DNA from: Pseudomonadota bacterium
GTDB taxonomy: Bacteria; Desulfobacterota; Desulfarculia; Adiutricales; JAGVGV01
Length of the DNA: 59,553 nucleotides
Reading direction: 5' to 3'
NCBI GenBank assembly: GCA_018830135.1
Contig: JAHJTB010000410.1
Span: 1 to 59,553, forward strand
The notes beneath the pieces are model-generated. The model ran no database searches and was not told the DNA's origin. It saw only the letters and a program-made list of their open reading frames with translations. Positions 8,254 through 17,231 of this stretch are shown here, piece by piece; position 1 is the first letter of the stretch; the number at the start of each line of letters is the position of its first letter. Position numbers and translations under genes: made by a program.

Positions 8254-9921
8254 ATGAGAAGTGATGCCATGAAAAAGGGCCTGGACCGGGCGCCTCATCG
8301 TTCCTTGTTCAAGGCCATGGGTTACACCGACGAAGAAATCCGGCGACCGATCATCGGTATCGCCAATTCCAAGAACGAGATCATTCCCGGACATGTCCAT
8401 CTGGACAAGATCGCCGAGGCGGTCAAGGCCGGCGTGCGCATGGCCGGGGGGACTCCCATCGAGTTTTCGACCATCGGGGTATGCGACGGCATCGCCATGA
8501 ACCACGAGGGCATGAAGTATTCCCTGGCCAGCCGCGAACTGATCGCGGACTCGGTCGAGGTCATGGCCCGGGCCCACCCCTTCGACGGGCTGGTCCTGAT
8601 ACCCAACTGCGACAAGATCATCCCCGGGATGCTCATGGCCGCCCTTCGCCTGGACATTCCGGCCCTGGCGGTTTCGGGCGGCCCCATGCTCACCGGCTCC
8701 TTCGACGGCCGGGACGTGGACCTGATCACGGTTTTCGAGAGCGTGGGCAAGGTCAAGACCCGGAAGATGTCGGAAAAGGAACTCACGCGCCTGGAGGACT
8801 GCGCCTGCCCCGGCTGCGGCTCCTGTGCCGGCATGTTCACGGCCAATTCCATGAACTGCCTGACCGAAGCGCTGGGTCTGGGTCTGCCCGGCAACGGCAC
8901 CATACCCGCGGTCAGCGCGGCCAGAATCCGTTTGGCCAAGCAGGCCGGACGGGCGATAATGAACCTGGTCAAAAAGAACATCACGCCCCGTGACCTGGCC
9001 ACCTGGGCCGCCTTCCGAAACGCCGTGGCCGTGGACATGGCCCTGGGGGCCTCGACCAACACCGTGCTACATCTGCCGGCCCTGGCCCACGAGGCCGGGC
9101 TGGACCTGAACCTCGAGCTGTTCAACGAGATCAGCCACAAAACGCCGCATCTGGTCAGCCTTTCCCCGTCCGGTCCCCACCACCTTCAGGACCTGGACGC
9201 GGCCGGCGGGGTCATGGCCGTCATGGCCGAGCTGGCCAAGGCCGGGCTGATCGACGACGAGGTCATGACCGCGACGGGCTCCCGTCTCAAGACGAGCCTG
9301 AAAGGTGTCCTAGTGACCAATCGCGCCGTGATCCGGGAAGTCGGATCGCCTTATCACCAGGAGGGCGGCATCGCGATTTTGAAGGGCAACCTGGCCCCGG
9401 ACGGCGGGGTGGTCAAGCAGTCGGCCGTGGCCGAGGAGATGATGCGCAGCCAGGGCCGGGCGCGTGTTTTCGATTCAGAGGAAGAGGCCAGCCGGTCGAT
9501 TCTGGACGGCAAGATTCGTGCCGGGGACGTGGTCGTGGTCCGGTACGAGGGACCTCGGGGCGGACCGGGCATGCGGGAGATGCTGACGCCGACCAGTACC
9601 ATCGTGGGCATGGGCCTGGGGGCCAGCGTGGCCCTGATTACCGACGGACGGTTTTCCGGCGGCACGCAAGGGGCGGCCATCGGCCACATCTCGCCGGAGG
9701 CGGCCCTGGGCGGTCCCATCGCCCTGGTCCAGGAAGGCGACCTGATTTCGATCGACATTCCGGCCCGACGGATCACCCTGGAGGTCGACGAAGCGGAACT
9801 CGAGCGCCGGCGGGCGAACTGGTCGCCGCCCGAACCCAAGATCAAGGAAGGATACGCCCTGCGCTACGCCCGGATGGTCACGTCCGGAGCGACGGGCGCG
9901 GTGTTCTCCGACGAACCGTGA
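8254..9921 (+). CDS. ilvD: Dihydroxy-acid dehydratase
   Basis: The 555-residue product is typical in length for IlvD. It has [15 protein letters not shown] and [20 protein letters not shown] near the N-terminus, [15 protein letters not shown], and the cysteine motif [20 protein letters not shown] near residue 185. The C-terminal half has [20 protein letters not shown]. The conserved cysteines fit Fe-S cluster ligation. The enzyme dehydrates 2,3-dihydroxy-isovalerate and -methylvalerate in valine and isoleucine biosynthesis; some homologues act on sugar acids. GGGAG precedes the ATG. It is not next to ilvB, ilvN or ilvC here, and the following gene is a methyltransferase, so amino-acid synthesis is inferred from family only. 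Confidence 0.95.
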   Translation: MRSDAMKKGLDRAPHRSLFKAMGYTDEEIRRPIIGIANSKNEIIPGHVHLDKIAEAVKAGVRMAGGTPIEFSTIGVCDGIAMNHEGMKYSLASRELIADSVEVMARAHPFDGLVLIPNCDKIIPGMLMAALRLDIPALAVSGGPMLTGSFDGRDVDLITVFESVGKVKTRKMSEKELTRLEDCACPGCGSCAGMFTANSMNCLTEALGLGLPGNGTIPAVSAARIRLAKQAGRAIMNLVKKNITPRDLATWAAFRNAVAVDMALGASTNTVLHLPALAHEAGLDLNLELFNEISHKTPHLVSLSPSGPHHLQDLDAAGGVMAVMAELAKAGLIDDEVMTATGSRLKTSLKGVLVTNRAVIREVGSPYHQEGGIAILKGNLAPDGGVVKQSAVAEEMMRSQGRARVFDSEEEASRSILDGKIRAGDVVVVRYEGPRGGPGMREMLTPTSTIVGMGLGASVALITDGRFSGGTQGAAIGHISPEAALGGPIALVQEGDLISIDIPARRITLEVDEAELERRRANWSPPEPKIKEGYALRYARMVTSGATGAVFSDEP

Positions 9922-10022
9922 CCGGCCGCTGGCACGGCCGACAGTACGAAAGCGGTAGCCGCGGCCGGGCGGTGGATTGGCGGTTTGAATCCAACTCGTC
10001 CCATCGGTCCCTGGAGTCAAAC

Positions 10023-10847
10023 GTGGGGTTTGTTTTCGATAAACGGTCCGCCCTGAGGCAGGAGGCATGGTTTCAGACGGAAACCGGGCGGGAGGTCTTT
10101 CGCCTCCAAGCCGGGCTGATCATGCGCCTGCTCCGTCCGCTGCCCGGCGAACGCGTTTTGGACGTGGGCTGCGGTTCAGGCCTGCACCTCCAGTTGTTCA
10201 AACGGGAGGGACTCAACCCCACCGGCATCGAACCTTCTCCAGCCATGATCGACCTGGCCCGGGCCCGTCTGGGCCGCCAGGCCGCACTTTACCCGGGCCG
10301 GGCCGAGGACCTGCCTTTCGAGGACAACACGTTCGACGTCGTCTGCCTGATCACCTGCCTCGAGTTCATGGACGACCCGGAAGCGGCCCTGGCCGAAGCA
10401 TTCCGGGTTGCCCGCGGCCGCGTCTTCGTCGGCGTCCTCAATGCCCTGTCCCTGACCGCCGCGGGCAGGCGGCTGCGGGGGCTGTTCAAGGAGAGCATCT
10501 ACGACCAGGCCCGATTCTTTTCCCTGTGGGAGATGTGCGGACTGGTCCGGCGGACCGCCGGCCCCGCGCCGATCCAATGGGCCAGCGCCGGCCTGCTGCC
10601 CCTCTCCCTGGTCCGGAGGACCTCCGGTTTCGAGGCCCGTCCCCTGGTCCAGCACAACCCCTTCGGCGCCTTCCTCGGACTGGCGGTTCAGGTGACCTAT
10701 ACCTTGCGGGCCGCCCCCCTGCCCGCGGACCCGGGCATGAAAATCCGGCCCAAGACCGTGCCCACGCCAACCGGTTGCGGCTCCATTTCACCGCACAGCA
10801 GGCCGAATGGTCGAGCCGGCCGATCGGCCAGGGAGGCATGGCCATGA
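10023..10847 (+). CDS. Class I SAM-dependent methyltransferase
   Basis: The 274-residue product carries motif I in RVLDVGCGSGLHLQLF and motif II in GLNPTGIEPSPAMIDLAR, then ALYPGRAEDLPFEDNTFDVV and a helix-rich C-terminal half, as in the Methyltransf_11 group. The GTG at 10023 was chosen because it begins the conserved-looking GFVFDKRSALRQ segment and has GGAG 6-7 nt upstream; a GTG at 9918 overlapping the ilvD stop would add 35 low-complexity residues. The C-terminal end overlaps the start of the radical SAM gene, so the two are translationally coupled. The substrate is unknown. Confidence 0.85.
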   Translation: MGFVFDKRSALRQEAWFQTETGREVFRLQAGLIMRLLRPLPGERVLDVGCGSGLHLQLFKREGLNPTGIEPSPAMIDLARARLGRQAALYPGRAEDLPFEDNTFDVVCLITCLEFMDDPEAALAEAFRVARGRVFVGVLNALSLTAAGRRLRGLFKESIYDQARFFSLWEMCGLVRRTAGPAPIQWASAGLLPLSLVRRTSGFEARPLVQHNPFGAFLGLAVQVTYTLRAAPLPADPGMKIRPKTVPTPTGCGSISPHSRPNGRAGRSAREAWP

Positions 10848-11857
10848 GGGAAGCGCTGCTTTACGACCGTCTGGATCGGGATCGGGTCCGGTGCGGTCTC
10901 TGCGCCCACGAGTGCCTGATCCGCCCCGGGGACACGGGCATCTGCGGCGTGCGCCGCAACGAGAGCGGACGCTTGGTCACTCTGGTTTACGGACGGGCCG
11001 TCTCGGCCAATGTGGACCCCATCGAAAAAAAGCCCCTCTTCCACTTTCTGCCCGGCACCACCTCGCTGTCCATGGCCACCGTGGGCTGCAACTTCTCCTG
11101 CCGTTTCTGCCAGAACAGCGATATTTCCATGATGCCCCGGGACCAGGGGCGGATCGCCGGCGCCGACGACCTGCCTCCCGAAGACCTGGTCTCTCGGGCC
11201 CGGCGAAACGGGGCGGCCTCGATCTCCTATACCTATACCGAACCGACGGTCTTTTTCGAGTACGCCCTGGACACGGCCCGTCTGGCTACCCGGGCCGGCC
11301 TGAAGAACGTCTTCGTCACCAACGGGTACATGAGCCGGGCGGCCCTCGAAACCCTGGGTTCGAACCTTCACGCCGCCAACGTGGACCTCAAGGCTTTCAC
11401 CGACTCGTTTTACAAGGAACTCTGCGGCGCCCGCCTCGAACCGGTCATGGAGACCATCGTCCGGATGAAGTCCATGGGGGTCTGGGTCGAGGTGACCACC
11501 CTGCTGATCCCCGGCCGCAATGACGACGAAACGGAACTGACCCGCCTCGCGGAATGGCTGGCCGGCGCGGGAACCGACATACCCTGGCACATCAGCTGCT
11601 TTCGCCCGACCTATCGCCTGCTGGACGTTTCTCCCACTTCGGCGGACGACATCCACCGCGCCCTGGAAATCGGGCGGGCGGCCGGCCTGCGTTACGTCTA
11701 TGCGGGCAACCTCTGGGGGGACGAGGCCGAAAAGACCCATTGCCACCAATGCGGGACGCTTCTGATCGACCGCCGGGGCTTTTCCGTGCGTTCCAACCGC
11801 CTGCTCCGGGGCGCCTGTCCGAACTGTTCGACCCCGGCAGCCGGTGTCTGGGAGTAA
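10844..11857 (+). CDS. amrS: AmmeMemoRadiSam-system radical SAM enzyme
   Basis: The 337-residue product has the radical SAM cysteine triad in GCNFSCRFCQN (near residue 82), preceded by an N-terminal cysteine pair CGLCAHEC and GICGVRRN. It continues with SYTYTEPTVFFEYALD and NVFVTNGYMS and ends with HCHQCGTLLIDRRG and a CPNC pair. This layout matches the AmrS group, formerly annotated as pyruvate formate-lyase activase-like. The second of two in-frame ATGs (10844) is favoured because GGGAGG lies 7 nt upstream of it and only 1 nt from the first. Its usual partners, AMMECR1-like and MEMO-like proteins, are not encoded in this window. The physiological reaction of the family is not settled. Confidence 0.88.
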   Translation: MREALLYDRLDRDRVRCGLCAHECLIRPGDTGICGVRRNESGRLVTLVYGRAVSANVDPIEKKPLFHFLPGTTSLSMATVGCNFSCRFCQNSDISMMPRDQGRIAGADDLPPEDLVSRARRNGAASISYTYTEPTVFFEYALDTARLATRAGLKNVFVTNGYMSRAALETLGSNLHAANVDLKAFTDSFYKELCGARLEPVMETIVRMKSMGVWVEVTTLLIPGRNDDETELTRLAEWLAGAGTDIPWHISCFRPTYRLLDVSPTSADDIHRALEIGRAAGLRYVYAGNLWGDEAEKTHCHQCGTLLIDRRGFSVRSNRLLRGACPNCSTPAAGVWE

Positions 11858-11862
11858 GGCGG

Positions 11863-12597
11863 ATGAGCGGGCCGAACGACCCCAGACAGGGGCATCGGGA
11901 ACGCCTTCGGACCAAATTCCTTCGGCACGGCCTGGACAAGTTCACCGAGGAGGAGATCATCGAACTGCTTCTTACCTTCGGAACGCCCCGGCGGGACTGC
12001 AAGCAGCCCGCCCGGGCCCTGCTTCGGGAATTCGGCTCGATCCGGGCCGTTTTCGAGGCCGAGCCGGGTGACCTGTCCCGGGTGGACGGCTTGGGGCCCA
12101 ACAACATCGTGGCCCTCAAGTTTATTCATGCCGTCTCCGGCCGCTACCTGGAACAAAGCCTTCTCGGCCGCGACTACTTCGCCTCCTCGACCAAAGTCCA
12201 TCAATATCTGAAACACCACCTGGAAAGTCTGGACAAGGAGGTCTTCAAGGTCATCTTTCTGGACGGGGCCAACGGCGTTCTGGCCGCCGAGGACGTCAGC
12301 CGGGGTACGGTCGGCTCGGCTCACGTCCACCCGCGCGAGATCATCGAACGGGCCCTGGTTCTCCGGGCTGCCGGTCTGGTCTTCGCCCATAACCATCCCT
12401 CGGGCAAAACGAACCCCTCCCCGGATGACTTCCGTCTGACCAGACATCTCGTTCACGCGGCCTATCTCTCCCAGATGCGGGTCCTCGACCATTTGATAGT
12501 CGGTACAGGCAGTAATTACTACAGTTTTCGGGATCAGGGGCACCTGGAGCGCTACGAGCGGGAGTTCGACCAGATCTATCAGCGGCCGGGTTCATGA
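11863..12597 (+). CDS. radC: RadC-like JAB-domain protein
   Basis: The 244-residue product has an N-terminal helix-hairpin-helix-like region (RERLRTKFLRHGLDKFTEEE, then DLSRVDGLGPNNIVALK) and a C-terminal JAB1/MPN+ metalloprotease fold. The metal-binding motif is FAHNHPSGKTNPSPDD near residue 175, with an upstream SAHVHPREI segment. RadC was named from a DNA-repair phenotype later reassigned, so its molecular role is uncertain; the JAB residues suggest a zinc hydrolase. The ATG is 6 nt after the amrS stop with GGAG upstream, so it probably belongs to the same transcript as ilvD, the methyltransferase and amrS. Confidence 0.9.
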   Translation: MSGPNDPRQGHRERLRTKFLRHGLDKFTEEEIIELLLTFGTPRRDCKQPARALLREFGSIRAVFEAEPGDLSRVDGLGPNNIVALKFIHAVSGRYLEQSLLGRDYFASSTKVHQYLKHHLESLDKEVFKVIFLDGANGVLAAEDVSRGTVGSAHVHPREIIERALVLRAAGLVFAHNHPSGKTNPSPDDFRLTRHLVHAAYLSQMRVLDHLIVGTGSNYYSFRDQGHLERYEREFDQIYQRPGS

Positions 12598-12614
12598 CGG
12601 ATGCGATATAGGGC

Positions 12615-12643
12615 TTGCGTCCTGCTGGTCAAAAAACTATAAT
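12615..12643 (+). promoter_or_regulatory. Candidate promoter for the CheX-kinase-regulator operon
   Basis: TTGCGT at 12615 and TATAAT at 12638 are 17 nt apart, 124 nt before the CheX-like start and directly after radC. Confidence 0.5.
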
Positions 12644-12766
12644 GAAAAGGATTGGGTGGTTCGACGCCTTCAATACCCCGATCAATGAATGGCCGCGCGT
12701 AAAACCTGCTGGAGTCTCGCTTCAGGGCGGGATGCGAATCAATGTCTTGCTCTCTGGAGTTGATCT

Positions 12767-13231
12767 ATGGACGTCAAGTACATCAACCCGTTCCTCGAAG
12801 CGACGGTCAACGTGATCAAGACCATGGCCTTTGTGGACGTCACCCCCGACAGACCATTTCTGAAAAAGGACCATGTCGCCTTTGGCGACGTTACGGGCAT
12901 TATCGGTCTGACCGGTGACGTGCGGGGCTCCCTGTCGCTGACCATGAATTTCCATCTCATCAAAACGATCATGCAAAAGATGCTCGGGGAGGAGATCGAA
13001 GATGTCAACGACGACGCCCGGGACGCGGTCGGCGAGTTGACCAACATGATCTCCGGAGATGCCCGACGAGTGCTGCAGCAGAACGGTTTGAACCTCACTG
13101 CGGCCATCCCGACCATTGTTGCGGGCAAAAACCACACCATCAAACACATCGTCTCGGGACCGGTGATCGTCATTCCCTTTACCTCGGAGGGAGGCGGCAA
13201 GGCCTCGGTAGAGGTGAGTCTCGCCAAATAG
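12767..13231 (+). CDS. CheX-like chemotaxis phosphatase family protein
   Basis: The 154-residue product matches the CheX/CheC fold: N-terminal MDVKYINPFLEATVNVIKTM, central GDVRGSLSLTMNF, and the acid-helix DARDAVGELTNMISGDARR (near residues 85-103). That helix contains the E-x-x-N pair used by CheX and CheC to dephosphorylate CheY-P. GGAG lies 7 nt upstream of the ATG. It is followed by a histidine kinase and a REC-TPR protein rather than by flagellar or MCP genes. It may dephosphorylate the receiver domain encoded two genes downstream, which is inference. It is cytoplasmic, with no signal peptide or membrane helix. Confidence 0.85.
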   Translation: MDVKYINPFLEATVNVIKTMAFVDVTPDRPFLKKDHVAFGDVTGIIGLTGDVRGSLSLTMNFHLIKTIMQKMLGEEIEDVNDDARDAVGELTNMISGDARRVLQQNGLNLTAAIPTIVAGKNHTIKHIVSGPVIVIPFTSEGGGKASVEVSLAK

Positions 13232-13245
13232 AACCGGAAGGCATT

Positions 13246-14511
13246 ATGGCCGAACCCTTGTCCGACCTTGAACGACTGCTGATTGAAAGCCGGAACAAGT
13301 TCCGGGCGCTGTTCGACGGGATCGAGGACCAGATCATGTCCATCGATCCGGACTTCAAGATCGTCATGGCCAACAACGCCCTGGCCCTGGCCGTCGATCG
13401 CAAACCGGCCTCCGTGATCGGCGAGACATGCCATCGCCTGATTTACGGCTTCGATCGTCCCTGCCCGGAAAACGGCCTGCCCTGCCCGGCCATCCTCAGC
13501 CAACGGACCCGGCGCTTCGAGTTCGTCCAACATGACCTCAGCCGGGGCCCTGGCCTGGAAAACAAACCACGGTATTTCGAAATCCGGTCCATGCCGGTCT
13601 TCGATGAAAACGGCCGGCCACAGGAAACCATCCTGGTACGGCGGGACGTCACGACCCAGCGGCTGGCCGAGATTCAGATTCGCCGATACAACGAGCACCT
13701 CGAGGAAGAGGTCGAGGAACGCACCCGGGACCTGGTCGAAATCAACGTGGAACTGACCCGCCAACGGAACGACCTCGAAGAGGTCAACCAGAAGCTGGAA
13801 CATCTGCAGATACTCAAGCAGGACCTGACCAACATGGTCATCCATGACCTCAAAGGGCCCCTGTCCGAAATTCTGGCCAACCTCGAGATGATGAAAATGG
13901 AAGACCTGTCCGAGTTCCAGGGGGAGGCCGTCGAGGCGGCGGAAATGGGCGGACAGGACCTCATGCGCATGATCACCAACCTCCTGGACATCAGCCGAAT
14001 GGAGGAAGACCGGCTGATCCTGGAAATTCACCCCTTCGACGCCGGGGCCCTGATCGAGCAGGCCCGTGATCGTTACACTCCCCAGGCGCAACTGAGCGAA
14101 GTGCTCATCGAGGCCGAACTTCCCTCCGGACTGCCCGAGCTGGAAGCCGACCCGAATCTTTTCGAGCGGATACTCAACAATCTCATTTCAAACGCCCTGG
14201 ACTACACTCCCTCTGAAGGCCGAATAACCCTTGTGGCCTGGCTGGACGCCGATCGTTTCAGAATCGAGGTCCGCGACACCGGCCGGGGCATCCCCGAGGA
14301 ACTTCAATCGAAGATATTCGACAAGTTTTCCCAAGGCAAGGACGGACGGCCCAAGACCAGCTCCGGCTTGGGACTGACCTTCTGCAAGATGGCCGTCGAG
14401 GCCCACGGCGGGCGAATCTGGGTTGAAAGTGAACCGGGTCGGGGCAGTCGCTTCATCTTCACCGTGCCGATAAACAGCGAGTCCGGCCAGCTTCGAGAGG
14501 CGATCACCTAA
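13246..14511 (+). CDS. PAS-domain sensor histidine kinase, cytoplasmic
   Basis: The 421-residue product has a PAS domain at about 15-135, with CHRLIYGFDRPCPENGLPCP as a cysteine-containing loop. A coiled-coil linker rich in E, R and L spans about 140-190. The HisKA helix has NMVIHDLKGPLSEI near residue 200, whose histidine is the expected phosphoacceptor. The HATPase_c domain carries the N box (NLISNALDYTPSEG), the G1 box (VRDTGRGIPEEL) and the G2 box (KTSSGLGLTFCKM). No transmembrane helix is present, so the signal is intracellular. The CPENGLPCP loop resembles PAS domains in other deltaproteobacterial kinases, and its cysteines might bind metal or sense redox. The stop is 1 nt before the next gene's start, so the receiver protein is the likely partner. 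Confidence 0.93.
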   Translation: MAEPLSDLERLLIESRNKFRALFDGIEDQIMSIDPDFKIVMANNALALAVDRKPASVIGETCHRLIYGFDRPCPENGLPCPAILSQRTRRFEFVQHDLSRGPGLENKPRYFEIRSMPVFDENGRPQETILVRRDVTTQRLAEIQIRRYNEHLEEEVEERTRDLVEINVELTRQRNDLEEVNQKLEHLQILKQDLTNMVIHDLKGPLSEILANLEMMKMEDLSEFQGEAVEAAEMGGQDLMRMITNLLDISRMEEDRLILEIHPFDAGALIEQARDRYTPQAQLSEVLIEAELPSGLPELEADPNLFERILNNLISNALDYTPSEGRITLVAWLDADRFRIEVRDTGRGIPEELQSKIFDKFSQGKDGRPKTSSGLGLTFCKMAVEAHGGRIWVESEPGRGSRFIFTVPINSESGQLREAIT

Positions 14512-14512
14512 G

Positions 14513-15688
14513 ATGAGTGAACTGAACAATCTCATCAAAAACATGCCGGGCTTCAAGATTCTCATCGTCGATGACAAGGCCAACATGCGTCGCACGATGC
14601 GCAACATGCTCCGCCTCCTGGGATTCAACAGTTTTCGCGAAGCCGACGATGGGGATAACGCCTTGCAGAAACTGCGGTCGGAAAAATTCGACTTCGTCAT
14701 CTGCGACTGGAACATGCCCCGCATGAACGGGCTGGAAGTCCTGCGGTCGGTCAGGCAGGACGATCGTTTCAAGGACATCCCTTTCATGATGGTGACCGCG
14801 GAGGTCGAGGAGTCCACGGTGGCCGAGTCCATCGAGGCGGACGTGGACGGCTACGTGATCAAGCCGCTGCTGCCCACGACCCTTGAAACGAAAATGATCG
14901 AAATCCTGACCCGCAAACTGACGCCTTCCCCCCTGGAAACGCACCTTCAGGTGGCCGAGGTACTGCTCAAGGCCAGAAGCATCGTCGCGGTCCACCAGGA
15001 ACTGGACAAGGCCGCCCAGATCAGCCCTCGCAGTCCGAAGGTCTTTTTCTTTCGGGGGCTCGCCTTCGAGGCCCAGGGCGACCTGGACAATGCGGAAAAG
15101 GCCTTTGCCGCGGCCCGGCAGTTCGGGCCCAAGTTCATACGGGCCCACGAGAAGCTGGCGGAGATTCTGGAGAAACAGGGACGCCAGTCGGAAATGGTCG
15201 AAATCCTCAAGGAGGTCGTCCGGGTCAGTCCCAAAAACGCCGAACGCCAGACCAAGCTGGGGCAGGCCCTTTTGGCTGACGGACGCATCCAGGAGGCCAA
15301 AAAGGCCTTCAATTTCGCCGTCCAACTCGAACCGGACAACTATGAACGCAAGACCGCCATCGGCGAGGCCTACCTGGCCCACGGGCTGGCGCAGGACGCG
15401 GAAAACGCCTTCAAGTCCTCCATCGAAACCAACCCGGACGACGTCTATGTCTACAACCGGCTGGGCATTGCCTTCAGACGCCAGAAAAAGTTCGAAGAAG
15501 CCATCCAGTATTATCTCAAGGCCCTGTCCATCGATCCCGAAGAGGAAAACCTGCTCTACAATCTGGCCCGCGCCTACCTGGGAGCCCAGAAAACCGAACC
15601 GGCCGTGGGCGCCTTGAAAAAGGCGATCAAGATCGAACCCGAATTCAAAGAGGCCCGTTCGCTGCTGGCGAAAATCCAAAGCCGTTGA
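14513..15688 (+). CDS. Response regulator with receiver domain and TPR repeats
   Basis: In the 391-residue product, residues about 12-140 form a CheY-like receiver with LIVDDKANMRRTMRNML and the phosphoacceptor aspartate in FVICDWNMPRMNGLE. Residues about 150-390 are tandem tetratricopeptide repeats (for example FFFRGLAFEAQGDLDNAEKA and YVYNRLGIAFRRQKKFEEAI), a protein-interaction scaffold. There is no DNA-binding or enzymatic output domain. The start codon is 1 nt past the kinase stop, so the two are co-translated and probably a cognate pair. The first residues (NNLIKNMPGFKILIVDD) resemble CheY-TPR proteins of delta- and gammaproteobacteria. Output is likely by protein-protein contact. Confidence 0.92.
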   Translation: MSELNNLIKNMPGFKILIVDDKANMRRTMRNMLRLLGFNSFREADDGDNALQKLRSEKFDFVICDWNMPRMNGLEVLRSVRQDDRFKDIPFMMVTAEVEESTVAESIEADVDGYVIKPLLPTTLETKMIEILTRKLTPSPLETHLQVAEVLLKARSIVAVHQELDKAAQISPRSPKVFFFRGLAFEAQGDLDNAEKAFAAARQFGPKFIRAHEKLAEILEKQGRQSEMVEILKEVVRVSPKNAERQTKLGQALLADGRIQEAKKAFNFAVQLEPDNYERKTAIGEAYLAHGLAQDAENAFKSSIETNPDDVYVYNRLGIAFRRQKKFEEAIQYYLKALSIDPEEENLLYNLARAYLGAQKTEPAVGALKKAIKIEPEFKEARSLLAKIQSR

Positions 15689-15741
15689 TCGGCCCGTAGC
15701 CGCCGACCGGGACCGGGCCGATATAGAGCGGTTTCCCCCCG

Positions 15742-15763
15742 ACCGGTTCACGCCGGTTTTTTT
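15742..15763 (+). terminator. Terminator after the REC-TPR gene
   Basis: A short stem ACCGG / CCGGT with a 6-nt loop runs into seven T residues, 50-75 nt after the stop codon. Confidence 0.6.
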
Positions 15764-15781
15764 CCGTAAGGGAGCCATCGA

Positions 15782-16546
15782 ATGGAGATATATAAAAAAG
15801 AGTTCGCCCACATACTGGCCGACAGCGGAGCCCTGTTCTTCACCCAGGGTTTACGCCTCAAGGACGGCCGTCCCACGCCCTATTTCATCAATCTGGGGCT
15901 GTTTCGCACCGGCCGGCTCAGCACCCTTATCGGGGGCTATCTGGCCCGCATGATCGCGGCACGTGATCTGTTGGGCTCGATCGACGTTCTGGTCGGACCG
16001 TCCTACAAAGGAAGCGCCCTGGCCGTGGCAACGGCCCAGGCCCTTTGGTCCGAACACAGCGTGGACGTCATGTTCGAATACGATCGCAAGGAGCCCAAGA
16101 CCCACGGCGAGGCCACCGGCAGGGAAAGCGCGTTTGTCACCAACGCCCTGCACGACGGGGCTCGGATTTACGTCGTCGACGACGTCGGTACGTCCATGGC
16201 CACCAAGTACGCCTTGCTCAAACTGCTCAAGGCGGAATCGTCGGCCAGGCGACTGCATCTCCATATCGTCGGCGTGGGTCTGGCCGTGGACCGGGAGCAG
16301 ACCAGCGCGGTCCTCGACGAGAACGGTCATTTGAGGGAAGGGGTTCGTGGCGAAGACGCCATCGGTCGATTCATCGAGGAAACCGGGCATCCGGTTCACG
16401 CCTTGATCGGCGTTCGCGAGATGGTGCGCTACCTGGCAGATGAAGGAGTTCCGATCATGATCGGCGGGGTCAAAAGGCCTCTGGACCCGGCGACGATGAA
16501 GGAGTTCGAGGACTACATGGCCGTTTACGGCGTCACCGGTCGGTGA
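15782..16546 (+). CDS. Orotate phosphoribosyltransferase-like protein
   Basis: The 254-residue product resembles PRPP-dependent phosphoribosyltransferases. It has TQGLRLKDGRPTPYFINLGLF near the N-terminus, where OPRT has an S-G-x-x-S/T-x-Y-x-D type segment, then VLVGPSYKGSALAVATA and the PRPP loop IYVVDDVGTSMATK near residue 125. OPRT makes orotidine-5'-phosphate in pyrimidine synthesis. The loop lacks the common T-A-G-T form, and the protein is about 40 residues longer than typical PyrE, so a related phosphoribosyltransferase is possible. GGGAG precedes the ATG. Its stop overlaps the start of the following gene of unknown function, so those two are coupled. Confidence 0.75.
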   Translation: MEIYKKEFAHILADSGALFFTQGLRLKDGRPTPYFINLGLFRTGRLSTLIGGYLARMIAARDLLGSIDVLVGPSYKGSALAVATAQALWSEHSVDVMFEYDRKEPKTHGEATGRESAFVTNALHDGARIYVVDDVGTSMATKYALLKLLKAESSARRLHLHIVGVGLAVDREQTSAVLDENGHLREGVRGEDAIGRFIEETGHPVHALIGVREMVRYLADEGVPIMIGGVKRPLDPATMKEFEDYMAVYGVTGR

Positions 16547-17184
16547 ACCTCATGGACGACTACTGGGAGGAAACCGGGCCCGGCCTGCTGGACCGCCTCG
16601 ATATTGTCATCGACGTGGCTTACTTCGTACCCCTTTCCGTCCGGGACGCCCTGGCCGTCCAGTTCCGAAACCAGGCCCTTCGCGGGCTGCCCATCGAGAC
16701 CGTGGCCCGTGTCTTCGCCCTGATGGACGACATGGAGGTCGAACCGCGGGACGAGGTCGAACCGCATCCGGTCCGGATCGCGGGCGTTTTTTTCACCCGG
16801 TTGCGGGAGGAGATGCCCGGCCTGTTCGAGACATGGTCCGGTCAGGACCTCGATGCCGTGCTGGATCCGGTCGGTGCGTTCCAACTCGTTTTAAAACGGG
16901 GAGAGACCGAGATCGAGGCCTGGCTGGAATCGGCGCCGGAACGAATCGATCCCTCGACACTGGCCCTGACCCGGGGCCAGGGACGGGCCGCCCTGATGAA
17001 CGATTTCGACGCCAGAGCCCTGCCGGACGACCTGGCCCTCCGCCGCTTCCTCCGGGAGGCAGGCTTGGCGCCTTGGCCGGCCTGGTCGCGCCCCGGCCTG
17101 TATCTGGACTGTTGGGCCGAGTTCGTCCGGGCGGTCATGGACATCTCTCCCCGACCCGAGACCCGGCGCCGCTGGCCCTGGTGA
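16543..17184 (+). CDS. Protein of unknown function coupled to the OPRT-like gene
   Basis: The 213-residue product was not recognised. It is acidic in the first half (MDDMEVEPRDEVEPHP) and helix-rich, with many leucines and tryptophans, and has no signal peptide, membrane helix or cysteine motif. The GTG start overlaps the preceding stop by 4 nt (GTGA); an ATG 9 nt later is an alternative. Codon use is the same GC-rich style as its neighbours, and the overlap argues for a real, co-translated gene. It could be a partner or regulator of the phosphoribosyltransferase, but nothing in the sequence shows this. Confidence 0.7.
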   Translation: MNLMDDYWEETGPGLLDRLDIVIDVAYFVPLSVRDALAVQFRNQALRGLPIETVARVFALMDDMEVEPRDEVEPHPVRIAGVFFTRLREEMPGLFETWSGQDLDAVLDPVGAFQLVLKRGETEIEAWLESAPERIDPSTLALTRGQGRAALMNDFDARALPDDLALRRFLREAGLAPWPAWSRPGLYLDCWAEFVRAVMDISPRPETRRRWPW

Positions 17185-17231
17185 AACCGCCGAGGCGGGA
17201 AAGGGTCCGGCCCCCGGCGCCTGCCTCGGAA

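Noticed and set aside
6509-8257. 582-codon plus-strand frame opposite the acyl-CoA ligase
   Set aside because: No recognisable domain, and the minus-strand ligase has every family motif and a proper ribosome-binding site.
9975-10010. GGTTTGAATCC stretch resembling a tRNA T-arm
   Set aside because: No acceptor stem or anticodon arm can be formed around it; it lies just upstream of the methyltransferase start.
12615-12815. 66-codon plus-strand frame upstream of the CheX-like gene
   Set aside because: It covers the promoter candidate, overlaps the CheX-like start in another frame and lacks a ribosome-binding site or similarity.
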